Positions 35,351-49,274 are shown, counted from the first letter of the stretch. The stretch is 64,000 bases of DNA from Heliocidaris tuberculata (GCA_025618425.1 CM046837.1:21306303-21370302), one strand, 5' to 3'. The notes: generated from the letters alone by a model not told the origin. Translations and numbers: made by a program.

Positions 35351-37139
35351 GTAGATTTCAAAGAAAATGTTCGAAAAATGTAATTCATTACAATATCTTT
35401 GGGACCTTGCAGACTCTCAATAACATTACTGTCGTCAATATTTGAAAGGACTGATAATTTTTCTCATTATAATTATTCACATCAGGAAGGAGCACAATAA
35501 AGCAAAAAGAGACTCCCACCGTCTCCCACGTCTGCTAGGAGGCAGAAGGGTATTGGCTCAATGTTGGAGGATGTAAATAAACGCCATTCTTTCCCTCACC
35601 AGACACCCAGCTTGTTGTAAAACATTTACAAATGTTTGAGAGACCTTAACTGGCGTCTGGAGTAGATTGAAGTACCAATCGACCTCCTAAAAATATACAA
35701 ACATTATCATGGTACGCCACATATAACATATATGAACATGGTGAAGATGATTTCGTTCATAAAACTGAAAATTGGCCTAGCCCACAGAACATGTGTTACT
35801 TCTTGAGTTGAAAGATGTGTATCTCCTCGTATCGTAAAATACAATGTATCCTTCCCAAATATAGTATTTTGATGGCAAATTATGAAAAAATTAAAGAATA
35901 ACTCTTTTTGAAAGCGTCTAACCTCTCCATTTTCGAGTGAGTTTTCTTTTGAGCATGTTATGATGTTGGGACTATTGTGTATTGCTTAGTATTCTATCTT
36001 ACCTGTTATTTTGGAATAAACATAAACTGAAAATGCTTGACATTTTTTTTACATTTAATTTATTCCTATTAATGAATGACTATTAAAACTCAACACATAC
36101 TACTTAATTAAATATATAATCTTATTAATCGGGGCCTATCCACTACAAGCCTAGCTTTACTTTAGGCTCCTCCACTATACATGAATGTAAATCTTTGAAT
36201 TACTCTTTTTATTTTCTAATTCTTTCATTATTGTGACACATCTGTTTTTGAATTATGCAATCGATTTCTATTTTTCCAGAATGTATAATTTGTATTTTGG
36301 TTGATTTGTGGAAATAAAACTAAACTGAAACTGACACTAATCTTAACTATAGTGTTATAGAACCATTCCATTAATGACAAAAATAAAGAATGATAAGCAT
36401 TATCGTGGCGATAAAAGGCGCCATGCAATTCTTACAGTTATTTTGTTATCTTCTACAAAGATGTGACTCATGCTATATAAGTTGCTTTCTGACTTTTAAA
36501 TAAGATGGGTGATCCTTTGCTTCAGCACCTTGTTGTCTTTCAGTAAACTGTGAAAAGAAGAACAATAAAAGATGTCACTATTTGTCAATTGAACAATGCC
36601 TGACATGCAGTCTCTCATCGTAAAAAAAAATAAAAATCTTTGACCTTTCTTACCTGGGTCTTTTCTTTTTAGAGAAAGAGAAAAGGATAAGAAGGAAAAG
36701 AAAGAGATAATTGACATGTATTATCTAACGGTACACCAACTGACAATATTACGTTGTATTGAGTGAATACACTACCAGCGGTGAGAGGATGCTCCAGCGG
36801 TTTGAGAGGGATTTGTCCCCCGCACCGCCGGAGTAGGGGATGCGACTTAACGGGTACTCAAGTGACTATTTGGAGTGTCAATCAAGCGCTTTAGTAGAAG
36901 CTATTATAGATGTTGTTCGGGAGTAGCTTAAAAATTTCTCACCCCTACCCTCCCACATATATCCCCTCATTATGTATGCCTGTAAAGACGTAACTTAAAC
37001 ATGATAAACAAATTTTGCATATTTTATTCTTACTTTTTCTACAAATATAAAAATCTACCTTCTTTCCGCTATATCTCTATATTTTTTCTCATTCTTTTCT
37101 ATGTATTCTGCCTCTTCCAAAGTACATGTATACATATTT

Positions 37140-37420
37140 TCAATTTTTGGCATATTCTTTTTTCTGTCTTTCCTCTTTCTCTCTCTTCATCTTCCCTATC
37201 AACCCCTCTCCCCACCCCTTTTCTCTCCCCTTCTCTCTTTTCCTCTAATATTTTTCTTTTTATCTCTGCCACCCTCTCTCTCTCTCTGTCTCTCCGTCCG
37301 TCTCTTATAGTGCCACACTCTCTCTCGTTTCTCAGTATTATCTGCCCCCCTCTCTCCCCCTCTCTCTATCTTTCTTCAAGCATTCAAGTGTCTGCCTTCC
37401 TCCTTTCTCTCCCTTCTTGC
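37140..37420. repeat. CT-rich low-complexity tract
   Basis: About 280 bp dominated by CTCTC, CCCC and TTTTC. The 172-codon + frame over it is Ser/Leu/Phe/Pro-rich and shows no domain, so it is treated as non-coding. A small hairpin follows: GGGAATTGTC at 37431 with GACAATTCCC at 37446. Confidence 0.8.
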
Positions 37421-38869
37421 TTGAAACCAGGGAATTGTCACAGAGACAATTCCCTGCTTGAACTGCAGCTTGTACGCCCTGTTTCGGGAATTCCCTGTCC
37501 TGTTGTAATAAAGGTGTAAATCAGCATGATTCCATCAAAACACGAATCCATAGTATCGTGAGAATATTGTCTTTTCTTTAACCATTTCAACATTCCACTC
37601 CTCTTTGTTCATAGTTAGGGTCATTGAACCGTATGTACCATGATAAATTCTCCAAAGTGTACGGAGTTTTGGTATAAGAGTATAGAGTTTTAATTTGTCT
37701 ATGCCATAGAGTATAGAGTATAATTATTCCGTTTGCAAACACGTACGTTGTGAGAAGGCTTAGGGGGAAAAAGGTACTAACAGAACTGGAGTTTCATAGC
37801 TTTGACACAATGTGAGCCTCACCTGAATCGCAATATAATATATCTGATATCTAAATTACCTGAAATATTACCTGGTATAATATATCAGATGATATTTCGA
37901 TCATTACAGTCATTACGGTATAAGCCAATGTGAACATGTGAAAGTGATATTGAGAGGCATTTTCGACAGAAGTCTTCTTAGTGCATTAACCATTATAGAT
38001 CATGTGGCTTTGTGTGGATATATATATGTAATACAGTTGCATATACAATCAATCTATGTCTTGAAAAAAAAATACACCTTCAATGACTGCATTCTTATTG
38101 TAAAGAGACAGTATTCAAAGTTATATTATAATAAAAAATATATTATTAGCAATCCGAAGAAAAGCAGGTCCGCAACACATGACTTCATTGATTGGAAAGT
38201 ACATATTTGAACCGAGAATGACAAATTAACTAATATTAACTTTTCATTAACAGAGGGGAAATTGATTTTCTGCCCTTGTTTCATCGTAGTGAAGCGACTT
38301 TACAATATGCCTTTAAATGACTTAAAGGAGCTGTGCAGCGTGCTATAAAAGCAGCATTCTGGAAAATATTAGTGTTCTTAGTGACCAATACAGATCTACT
38401 GAAGTTCACCTCTGTCGAATTTCCTCTCAACTCTCGATATAGCTACTTTTGTTTAAAGACAAAACACAGCATTTCTTAAGAGGCTAAACAAAATGTGCAA
38501 CATATAGATAGATAGATAAATGGATTTTATTGAAATCTTCATGTATGGCAGTTTTACAATTGAAGTAAACATGAATTACAATCATATCATACCTAGAGAC
38601 ATTAAAATAATAACATGAGAAATCAGTTACGTGAGATTACACTAAACAGATATTGACACAAAGAGGCAAGAACACTTTAAATAACATTTGATTAAAATGT
38701 TAAAATGTTTCAGTGTCTCTGAAAATATGCCTTTGTGAGTATGAAAGTAATAAGGTTGTGTATTCTGGGTGTGCCCAGCATTCCCCCGTGACAGGTTATT
38801 CTTTACTTTAAAGAGCTATGTATTAAGCTTTTATTTTCTCTGTACCATGAAAGACATCTCTCCGTTTCT

Positions 38870-39300
38870 TTTTTCAGACACTCCTTTGTGATCGCGTTGA
38901 TGAGGTTGAGCTTTCTTCCCTCGTTAACTTTTACCCCTCCCGATCAATGGGCATTATCGGTATCGTGAAAAGAGCTCCCACCCCTTCTCAAGCTTACCAT
39001 CACCATCTGTCATGTCTGTGGTCCCTAAACATCACTGGGAGTCAAAAGAAACAACGCTGTAGTTGAACGTGCTCCCCGTTTTCGTCTTGTTGACTTTGGG
39101 TTCGATCGATCGACTTTTAGCTAAAGGGATAAATAGATATCGATCACGTAAGCTGTGGTAGGCGTCAAAATCGATCGCGCTGTACAAACGATACCATTTT
39201 GAAGGTTATTGATCTATGAAAGAGGAAGGGGAAGGGGGTAAAACCTTAGTTTCATCTCGACCTACCGCGAGTTGAAGATCGGACTTGAGGGGACGAAGAA
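38870..39300. promoter_or_regulatory. Candidate regulatory DNA in TLX intron 1
   Basis: About 430 bp of non-repetitive, balanced-composition sequence close to the DNA-binding-domain exon. It contains a CATCTG E-box (~39005), several ATCGAT or GATCG clusters (39105-39180) and GATCACG. It has no coding frame or transposon ends. It is flagged only because its composition differs from the surrounding repeat-rich intron. Function is unproven. Confidence 0.2.
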
Positions 39301-39464
39301 GTCATTTAATGGTTAAAATCTTATTGTTTGGTGGATGGTTGTGTTGTTGAGGGGTAAAATAAGGAGAGAATCAATACAAATGACGTGTCAATCTAGTCAC
39401 CTGCATAGGCCTACGATGTCAGGTTATGTAGATAATTATTGAATTCAAAACGTGTCAGTATTAC

Positions 39465-39790
39465 TAGGTATGGTCATCATTCATGTTCATCATACATGAA
39501 AATGAAAACTGAACATAATGTCATCATAGATTTAGATGAAAATTGATAATAATCATACATTATGATGTAAATATATTGTCATGATTGTATATGGTTATCA
39601 TAATTATATTAAGATGAAAACTGAGTAAACTCTTTATAGTCATCATACATTAAGATTAAAATTTATTATATATTATACATAATCATCATACAGTAAGAAT
39701 AGGATTGATAATGTTCTATTATGATCACCATACACAAACTGAAAATCGAATTCATACTCAACAATATAGTTTCATAATACTTATACAGCT
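39465..39790. repeat. Diverged AT-rich tandem repeat
   Basis: Irregular recurrence, every 55-70 bp, of the phrase TCATCATACATTAAGATGAAAA with variants (for example at about 39474, 39525, 39557, 39637 and 39687). Copies are poorly conserved. Confidence 0.5.
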
Positions 39791-40013
39791 GCATATGCAC
39801 GTGGTTCAACAAGAGTCAAAAGCCAAAGTATATTTCGATCTTATGTTGAATGGCATAATTCTTGCAACTCAACAATAGATCAAACAAAATCCATTCAATT
39901 GAGTGATATCAAAGTGCATGCGCTACTCCATGCAGTCAAGTTGTTGTCGAGTGATTGTAAACAATCTCCCTTGATATTTAACATGGTCGTGTTGCCGATC
40001 TTTAAAGATTATG

Positions 40014-40078
40014 GCCCGTATTCTCGAAAGTGGCCCAAGTTAAGCCTGGCTTAACTTAGGCCACTGCTTTATGGAAGG
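40014..40078. mobile_element. Short palindromic MITE fragment (GGCCCGTATTCTCGAAAGTG)
   Basis: GGCCCGTATTCTCGAAAGTG is followed by an inverted pair, AAGTTAAGCC and GGCTTAACTT. Such ends occur in many marine invertebrate MITEs. The right half appears truncated. Confidence 0.45.
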
Positions 40079-40566
40079 CCATTCGTCAACCCCTAAGTCC
40101 TGTATAAATTACTATATATATATATAACAAAATAAAGAAACAAAATTATTTTCTAGCATGAAATAAGCATCAGAAATCAATTCTATTGTGTCGGTTTTGT
40201 ATTTGCATTTAGTCCCAGAACCATGGTGATTTTGTAGGATTAAAAGATGGTGACATTTTGCTCTCCATAATTCTAATAATTCTAATAATTTTAATTGATT
40301 TGACAGATATTTTGGGGTTTTTTTTCCCTATGAATGCCAGTGTAAACACCTGAAAGGTTGAGGAAGTCCATAATTATGGAGAGCAGTGTGAAACTTATGA
40401 ATGTATTGTCATGATTGTACTGCCCTGATAACTAATGTGATGTGAACTTAATGAAGAGTTACACGGAAGTTGCAAATTCGTCATCACGTTATTACTGGGG
40501 AAAGTTAGTTATTTAGTCCCATAAGTTACCGACAATATCTAAGCTTTTACTATATCTGATAATGGT

Positions 40567-40646
40567 ATAAACCGTTGACTACTGAATTCTTTAACTCTCA
40601 TAGGTTTAATACAGAAACCACCCGGTTCCCGTAGTCTTTGGGTTAA
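40567..40646. mobile_element. Second full copy of the 80-bp TTAA MITE (inverted)
   Basis: Left end TATAAACCGTTGACTACTGA and right end CGTAGTCTTTGGGTTAA. Read in reverse complement it aligns along its whole length with 16715-16794, including the CCACCCGGTTCCCGTAGT segment. The left TTAA has decayed to ATAA. It sits 250 bp upstream of the DNA-binding-domain exon. Confidence 0.65.
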
Positions 40647-40897
40647 GTTGATAGCCCGACTAGAGTTTAATTGGATTGGGGAAAAAATACAGAGTAACAT
40701 GCTTGATGTTAAGTCATGTTCATAATTTCATAATACTTAGTATCGTATGAGACACCAACTAACGAAATACCTTGGACCTGTCTTACTATGGACAGCATGT
40801 TCCAAATACTAGTAGTAATCGGGTATTGTTTGAACTTTCACCACATTTAATCTACTTGTCTAATCTGTTTCAATTATTTCTTCCTTGTAATCATCAG

Positions 40898-41134
40898 GTC
40901 GAATCCTCGACATCCCTTGTAAAGTATGCGGAGACCGAAGCTCTGGCAAGCACTACGGGGTCTACGCCTGCGACGGGTGCAGTGGATTCTTCAAGCGTAG
41001 CATCAGGCGAAACCGTACTTACGTGTGCAAGAACCGTAGCGGTGGAGGACCGTGTCCGGTGGATAAGACGCACCGGAATCAGTGCAGGGCGTGCCGACTC
41101 AAGAAATGCCTGCAGGTTGACATGAATAAGGATG
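40898..41134 (+). CDS. NR2E1: TLX exon 2: zinc-finger DNA-binding domain
   Basis: Acceptor TCATCAG, donor GTAAGT. Encodes [20 protein letters not shown], then the first finger with P-box CDGCS, then [15 protein letters not shown] and a second finger, ending [17 protein letters not shown]. The eight zinc-binding cysteines of a nuclear receptor are all present. The CDGCS P-box and the near identity to TLX across [12 protein letters not shown] and [17 protein letters not shown] place it in the NR2E group, closest to tailless/TLX rather than PNR. TLX-type receptors bind AAGTCA half-sites in DNA. One oddity: the loop between the first two cysteines of finger 2 (KNRSGGGP) has eight residues, one more than in vertebrate TLX. 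It is the only exon of the window whose identity is beyond doubt on its own. Confidence 0.97.
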
Positions 41135-41267
41135 GTAAGTTTTGATAGGCAGAGAGTTTTGTCAATGTGAGATATACGAGGGATGATTATGATAAGTAAT
41201 TGAAACAGGAGTGAGTGGGAGTCATTTTGGCCCGTATTTGGGTTAATGTGACAATGGCGAAAATGAT

Positions 41268-41440
41268 GGACATGATGATGTTGATGATGATGATGATGAT
41301 AGTGGTGGTGTTGGTGGTAGTGATGATGATGATGTGTTGACAATGATGATGTCGGTAGTGAAGACGGTGACGATGAGGATGATAGTAACTAAGATGATGA
41401 TGATGATGATGATGGTGATGGTGGTGGTAGTAGTGGCGAT
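41268..41440. repeat. (GAT/GGT)n imperfect trinucleotide tract
   Basis: GATGATGAT runs mixed with GGTGGTGGT, starting about 135 bp after the DNA-binding-domain exon, inside intron 2. The minus-strand frame over it reads His-rich and is spurious. Confidence 0.9.
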
Positions 41441-44400
41441 GGCGGCGAGGATAATGTCAGTATCACTATGACAATACTAATATTAATTAATCAATTAGAA
41501 GTATGATACATTTGATGGTGAAGGGGAAAATTAGAATTAATAGACTCCACACATGCATAATCACTATGTTCATCATGAAGAAGAAGAAATACATCGTGAT
41601 AGTTGATGCCCCATCCAACCCGCGAAAGGAAGACCCCATAGTAAAAGTATACTGCAATAGGAATTAACTTTCTAATAGAAATTCATTTTTATTGCATCTT
41701 GTTATATTTGTCACGAGTTACTCAAACAGCACATGTATGTTTTCTACCGGAAGGCAAAGAAAAACAGCAATTGGTGTGGGAATAAAGAAAGAAGGAGCTT
41801 GGTGAAAGGAGAGAAAGAACTGCATTGAACAGAGGGAAATGATTTGATTGGTTTCATTTAACATTCACTGACAAATTAGGTTCGCGACTTTCTTCTGACT
41901 CTCTGCCTCTCTCTTTCGCTCTCTCCCTGTCATTCCGCATCTCTCTTTTTTCCCTCCTTTTCCTTTCTCTCTCATCACTTTTCAAATAATGCAATTAAAA
42001 TCCAAACATTTAAAGCGTCAAATTGGCACATTACTCCAACACGTATCAACGAATTAAAAGTCGCCGGATTTCAATAGCCCAACGAGCAAACATGCTCAGT
42101 GACAATAGATGAGTGATGTGAGAATCAGGAGAAACGGTGACGTATTAGGCTTCTTCAAGAATTATATTGAAGGGAAAGGAAACAAAAATGAATCGCTTGT
42201 GATTGAAGGAAAGAAATACTAAGCGCAGGAAATCTAAATACAGAGTATTCATGGTATTGGTAAACCGAGCGCTATTCTCATACCGCACTCTTCTTAATAC
42301 AGTTCGGACGATATGAGATGAGTCGTTTACACCATTGATTCAGACAAGGTTAAATGTCAGTCTAAACTCGCCATGCTAATCATTATTGTCATGGAAGATA
42401 TAGATATGATTTTAATTCTTTTATAGCCCCATTTTTCTTGACTCTGAAAGGCGTGAAACCATCTTAATATTTGTGATTCCATTGCCTCTGATACATGATA
42501 CCGTCCCATCTTTAGTTCATTGACGAGCACTGTGGTTGCCCATCACTGCTCATGTTCATTCTTTCATTTTGACACAATCTAAGTTAAGAGAACGCGAAAA
42601 TCTAAGAAATGCTATTTTTATCTTAGCAGGACACAAACCTTTATCATGTTTATATAAAAAAAAAAGAGGTACAGGCACATGCGACGAAAACTGCGGGCAT
42701 ATCGTGATTAGAGCTGTATCTGAACGCGTTTTTTTTTCTTTTTTTCAACAACTCTTCAAGGAGTCCGTAAAGACCGGGGTGACATCCCAAACAATAGACA
42801 GTGATCTGCCGTCGCAATCACTCGAAAAGAAAGAAGACAAGACAGGAAAGAAAAGATGACATGAGGAAAATAGAGAAGAAGGAGATTCATGCTCAGGTGA
42901 AAAGCTAGAAAATAAACATACTTAGCCGTTAAGATGTGGAAGTAAACGAGAGCCGTGCCCCTAGGTAACAGCGGGGTGACGGGGGCCCTTGTTTGGCACA
43001 CCTGGGGTTTTGTTAACCGGAGTTTACCCAAGTCCTTCTCGGGAGGAAGAAGGATGATGAATTTAATAAGTCTGCAGTCATTCTTGATCGGTGTAGGCAT
43101 GGATGAGGGATGGGAACTAAGGGGTGATGATAAAGGTGCTGGTGGAACGGGAATGGGTATTGGGGGTGTGGCAAAGTATGGTAGACAGGGTGGGGATATT
43201 GGAAGTATTGTATGGGGAATAAGGGTGGGGGTGAATAAAGGAGGTTGCTATAGAAGAAGGCTATTATTTTCTTTTGTATCATCATGAAAAATAAGAATAT
43301 GAATATAGTTACTAAGACGGAATTTCGAATAATGATTGTAACCCTTGGAGTAGCATTCATGTGCCTAAATATGCCGAATTATTTTCAAATTCGTCACTGC
43401 GTATGGCATACGGTCTTGAGAACGCTGATGTGAAATTATCCTTATCGACTTGTCGCTAGATTGGGTAGTAAGATGATTACTTAATCTATTGTTTTATCGC
43501 TTAAATTAAATAGGAGCTCAGTGAACATGCAAACAGGTAAAACTAAAGAGTGGAGCCCCGTCAATCCCATCTTTCCTTTATTCACGCCATTGTAAAAATG
43601 TCATGAATTGTGTACCCATGATCATTACAGAACAAAGCCTTCCCCACTAAGTGACAGGACGGAAAATACGAGGCCTCATCTTCAAGTATTTACTAGCAAC
43701 TGGTTAGCAAAGTATCGTTATGACGATGTCACAATAGCCCGATCTAATCGTGTTAGACCGAGCACAACTCACGGCTACCATGTTTGCCAAGAGAGGGGGT
43801 TCATAATAGGTCCTGACACGAGTAAGTAATGGCGCATGAGTGATTGGGGGATAATGACTGAAGATGGGGGAAGGGGGTTTGTTGGAAGTAGAAGTGAGAA
43901 TTGGCAGCCACTTGAGATGAAGTCAAGCTGGTAAGAGGACCAAGATAAAGGCATGTTAATCCCCTAGGAGTACTCGATGGAGAGCCAAGGGGGATTGGTG
44001 ACAAGGTATCAGACCAGGGACAGGGTACTCTGGAAGTGGTAACATTTAAGACTTTGGTAATCTTTTTGCTTGCAGATTAGGATCGCTCCTCCTGTGTCAC
44101 TATGTCTTCTGGTCTCCATTACAAAAAAGTTTATCATAGAAACAAAACAAAGAAGTGGCAATACAAAGTAGATTTCCTTTTGCTCTACATTCCTTAGAGT
44201 TTAGATGACATTTCGCTGAATAAATGATGTTAATAAAATGTATTATTACTATTCATATCTTGAAAAAAAAATCTCTTACAGGTATTATGCATGCAATAAT
44301 CATTTCATTCAGATATTAGGCGAATAATTTTTCATCATACGCCTCATAGTTACCAAATCTTTTGTCCATTGTCATCTAAGACGTAATTTTGAAGTAAGAT

Positions 44401-47400
44401 GAAATGCAAAGGAATCGGTAATTGTGAATGTTTTAAAACAGTGTGATCACAACAAACATGCCATTTTCAAATACAACTCACACAAGTACAAAGGCACTTC
44501 CATTACGCTTTGTGAGATAAAAATAAACCATGGGAATTTTCAAAGCAGAAAGGTGTTATGATGTGAGTAGAACGAGTACATAGATCAGTCGGTATCAGGG
44601 GTGTTTAATATCTTTGTGAGATGTTGACATTCGCAGACCCATCCCTACACTTCAGAATCCACCGAGTATTTGTCCAAGCTTGCTAAAAAAAAGAGTAGTA
44701 TGACCCTAACACATGAGGTGGGGAACGAAATGCGGAGCGCGGGACAGTTTTCAACCCGGCATCGGGGAGCACTCCATACTCGACCCAGCTGCGCAAACAT
44801 CTACGTGCTCGCGACAAAAGCCATCTACCGCTAAACGATCCAGCCCTCCAACTATTTGAGACATTGAGGAGGGGAGGAAAGTTGAAATAAAATTGACATA
44901 CCGCAAGTGCTTCTTGAAGTCGAAATGTTTATCAAGTGACTATTTCGCCTTTTTGTGTTGGATGAGGAGAAGGAGGAGGGGAAGAAGAAAAAAATAGATT
45001 GTTCGTTGTACCTGGCGCGATAGTTATATTGATACGGTATACGCAGGTATAAAAAGACCAAATGACGCCAAGTGTCCCAGGAATAGTTGTCCCGAAAGGA
45101 GCAAAAACAGTCCACTTTTCTGGAAAAATATGCTTACAGATTCCAACTTATAGGGATTACGTGTACACCTTATTGAGAATAGTAAATGAATGACCTGTTT
45201 CATGAAAATGTGTCTCATTATAAAATAGCTACAAATTTAATTCAACATGCCGGGCTGACTCAAAATGGAGAAGATGAATTTTTCTTGACTGGGTACTCCG
45301 AAATAATGATCTGACAAAAAGTGTTACCATAATGATACACATTATGCTTTTAAAGACTTCTAAAAGGAAAAACAAATGAATAAGTTGAATGTAAACGGTG
45401 AATTGATTCGATATAAATTTTTATTTATTTCATCAAACTGTCAACCAGATTTGAAGAAGAAAAAGTTGTTAGCATACTACATCATTCTATAAACACAATC
45501 AAATCAATAATTTTTCATATTCATTGGCGTCATCACACAAAATCCATTGATCCAATTTACTGAATCATTTCCTTCTGTTTTTGAACATATTTTTTTTTTA
45601 ATAAGAGCGAGATATAAATACAGTACCGTGATTCAAGACAACAAGTCTATGACAGAATCCAGCCATACCATAGTAATACCGATAAGAGTCAACTGTCCGT
45701 CTGTCCACAATGTCCTCGTTCACATAAAACGCACTTAAATATGACTGGCTAATATAGTACGTGTTCAAATAATGGATCCCCCCCCCCCCGATCATATCAA
45801 TATAAAGGCTTTTAACGTTTGAGATAGACACTGAAGATGGGATATCTTGTGTGCGAACAAGTTAATTTGCGTCCATGTTAGCCGATCACCTGCAAAATAC
45901 ATTTCATGAGTTGAAGTCCCTCCTTATAATCAAACTTTAAGAATGTAATGATTTACTACATCTTTGCTCTCGTACCGGAAGTCGAAACTATCTTGGAACG
46001 AGTATGGTTTATGGGATAGCACTCCACCCATGCCCATCAAGTTTAAACTTCAATATCAACGCTTCATAAAAGTATATATACGCCATTAGTCTCGCTGTAT
46101 CATAAGAAGATTTATTAGAGAAATTATGAGAAACCAATATTTTCAAAACTAGATAAGGAGTTTGAAAGATATTTTCTTTCTACATATTCATATGAAATAC
46201 AACAACGCATGGCACCTTATTCAGCTATTTTGATATTGAATTAACAAAGAGAGATCGACATTCAGAAACGCAGCTTCATATTTTCAAGGAATCGTTTTGT
46301 TCTACGAAATAAAGAGATTGTAAACTTTTGCAGTGAGCTTATAGAAAGCTACACAAACCGTGTTAAATCTATCATATACTTTTAGTTATTCATAATTACG
46401 GTTCGAAAAGGGAATATACATGTAGATGATTGTATAGATAGACATAGGTTACGGTAGATACATGAATAGATAAATGGTTTATTGAAGAAAACAAAATTAT
46501 TTAAGAACAACAAAATTTGTTTATTGAAAAACAAAGCAGCATCATGTCAGATGAAGCCAAAGTGCGATGAATTTGCAATTACTAGTATTTAATAAAATAA
46601 CACTGATATAAGTGCACATTATTACCGAATTGCTTTTCTTACATCAAGCAGGAAAATGTTACATTTCCCTAGCTGCATCAATACACTCCGTGCGAATAAC
46701 ATACAAATGGCGTAGAATGCGGATGACTCATATTCAAATACATCTACCTTATAGGTAGTCATCAAAAATGAATTAGCAATGAAGCTTGTATGTCCTTCTG
46801 GCATTCATGACATGTGTTAGCCTGGAACAGTCAATCTGTATCTATTGTATCTCGCTGTCATGGCTGTTGCCGACTACATTTTGCCTTTGTGACTCCAACG
46901 AATTCTCAGGAGCGATTTCGGCGAGAAATCATAAAATGATGAATAAGGGTTTAAAAGAGGGGTAACACTCTTTAACAAAGAATAGTATGATGACTCTCTG
47001 TGAAGTGGCAAGTTCTTTTATCGATGCTAGGTGTTGTAGAAAGGTTATGTTTGATCTTTCAGTGGGGTTTCGTCGTCAGAAATTGCAGAAAATCCGGCCG
47101 ATGACGCGACAGATGAATTGTACGAACTTCAGAAATATTCTTACGGGTTCTAATAGATTGTCATTAAACGAAAAGTAAATACGAAAGTGATAGAAACAGA
47201 AATTGACTCATTATAAGAATTGATTACATAGCTCAATAGTATTTACTATTTCATCATGCAACACAGGGAGGGGATATGCCTTTTGTCAGTGAGCACGGTG
47301 ACAGAAGAATGAAAATGGAAAAGTAGGTCGGACTCTAATAAATTGTGTCATATTACATTATTGTTAGCAAATTGTCGACCATCTCAATACCCATGGCAGT

Positions 47401-48689
47401 ATTAAATAATCACTACACGCCTGTATACTCAAGGACTACATTGTACCTTACGCATCTAGAAAAATTGTACGAAGGAATCGCCTTTGAATGAAGTCATTAA
47501 CTCATGATGATGAGGACAGAAGAAATGTTTTGGGCTACCAATATTATATATAATATAGATGCGATGAGAATGTTGTGAAAAAAAAAACTCGATTAGATTG
47601 AAAATGTATGCTAAAACACTTCAATATAATTATGATACAACTTTTCTTAAACTATAACAAAATGATATATGGAACCGAAACCAGATTCAGTGTATTCATT
47701 TCGTTCTTATTAATAGACAATGAAGTATGAAAATAACTACTTAAATAGTAAGTGAGTAGTTTTTAATAATAATCATACATTAAAAAAAAAAAAATTCAAT
47801 CCTTAAACATGACTGTCGAATGTGAGTGGTGCTTATCAGATTATCCAGCAAGTTTTCATTAATGTATTTATAATTTGCTACGTAAATGATTCAGGCTTAT
47901 TTTGGACCACTTTCTTTTAATAATTGAACCCAAATATACCAGAGCTCAAGATAATAGGCCTAATAATTATAATATAAAGACTCGCTTAGTCTCATCTCCG
48001 TTTCTCTCCCCCGAACACTCGGCGTCATAACGTATTAACTCCTTTCGTCTTAATAATGTACTTGACCGCAGATAAGCTTTCAAAAAATGGATAATGGGGT
48101 CTCTTTCAAAGGGACAAATTAAGCTCTCCCATTGCCATGTTTATAAACGAATAAAGGATACAGGATCAACAGATTATCTTGGGCGGTCGACTTTGAATTA
48201 GAGTGATAATGACTGACCTCTTCTTGATCCCGTTATTTACGGATTAGATTATGTTTGGATTAAGAAAATGTTAATCTAATTAATGGGGGAGGGGAAGGGA
48301 TCAGCTTGGATTTCATTAATGAAAACAGAATCAAGTAAGGAAAGTCTAAAGAAATTTCACTTCCTGTCTTTTAGTTAGTCGTTCCTATTGCAGGAAAGAA
48401 GCAAAATGAAAACACTGTTTTGTGTAAGCTTAGTATTTCCAACAAGATTATGCCTTTGAAATTAACTACAATTAAAATCCGGAAAGAATTAATTTACGTC
48501 CAACGATAATTACGAAATGTTTATTATGTGCATGTACTTATCCAAGATGAATGATTCATCTAAGTCTGATACAGATTATACGAGTTAACAGTATTTACAT
48601 GCTGCGTACATGACCAGTTCCCCAATATTTCATGAGGTCTTGAGGATAAGCAATACTCATTACAGAGGAAACATCTTGAGGCAGGGGCG

Positions 48690-48895
48690 GATCGGGGGGG
48701 GGGGGGGGGGTTCAGTTCTGAAAAAAATACTCAATGACGACTATATTGTCATGATAATGATGATCTCAATGATGGTGATGATGATGGTGAAGATCATGAT
48801 GATGATAGTTGATAATGATAACGATGATGATGATGATAATGATTATGAAATGATGATGGCGATTATGATGATGGTAATTATGATTAATGCTTAAA
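48690..48895. repeat. G-run and (GAT)n imperfect tract
   Basis: Seventeen G residues (48694-48710), then from about 48750 an irregular GATGATGAT/GATAAT stretch to 48890 within intron 2. Confidence 0.9.
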
Positions 48896-49274
48896 TCGAC
48901 TACGATGACCAGCTTGATTACGACAGGCCGATTGTTGAATGACCTTTCACCTAAGTAGACTTACTTATTATTGACTTCCAAGTAAAAGTTACCAATCCTT
49001 CCAACATGATCATAAGGAAAATTACAATGTGAATCATATTTGAGCTCCAGTGTGTTTCATAATCAATCAGGACACATCGTTGTTATTTTATCATGTTTCG
49101 TCACAACGAAATTACAAAAGAAATTACATGCCGGTAGGCATTTTCAATATCAGGAAAACACAAATAATAACATGAACATTCTTATTTTTTTCTTGGGGCA
49201 CTGTCTTGCAAGCCGTTTAATCATTTAATTTTATAAAATTTTAACTCCTCCCTCATTCATTTCTTTCCCTTCAG

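Larger units (their letters stand above)
21123..40897 (+). other. TLX intron 1 (19.8 kb)
   Basis: Phase-1 intron from GTATGT to ...TCATCAG, separating the short N-terminal exon from the DNA-binding-domain exon. It holds the foldback, MITE, SINE-fragment, tandem-repeat and microsatellite features listed separately. No nested gene was recognised. Long introns before the first zinc finger are usual places for enhancers in developmental receptor genes. Only weak candidates can be named from sequence (27215-27365 and 38870-39300). Confidence 0.85.
41135..49274 (+). other. TLX intron 2 (8.1 kb)
   Basis: Runs from GTAAGT to CCCTTCAG. Holds GAT-type trinucleotide tracts (41275-41420 and 48760-48890), a G-run at 48694-48710, a C-run at 45779-45788, and a GC-rich patch at 44715-44850. 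No nested gene was recognised. Confidence 0.85.

Noticed and set aside
37001..37519. 172-codon plus-strand frame
   Set aside because: Runs through a CT-rich tract; no recognisable domain and composition driven by the repeat.
40772..41343. Open frames of 117 and 149 codons over the DNA-binding-domain exon
   Set aside because: Wrong-frame and antisense shadows of the true TLX exon 2, which has the zinc-finger frame and splice sites.
44715..44850. GC-rich patch that might be a minus-strand tRNA-like element
   Set aside because: GTTTAGCGGTAGATGG resembles an A box only loosely and the B-box match is poor; no fold could be drawn.
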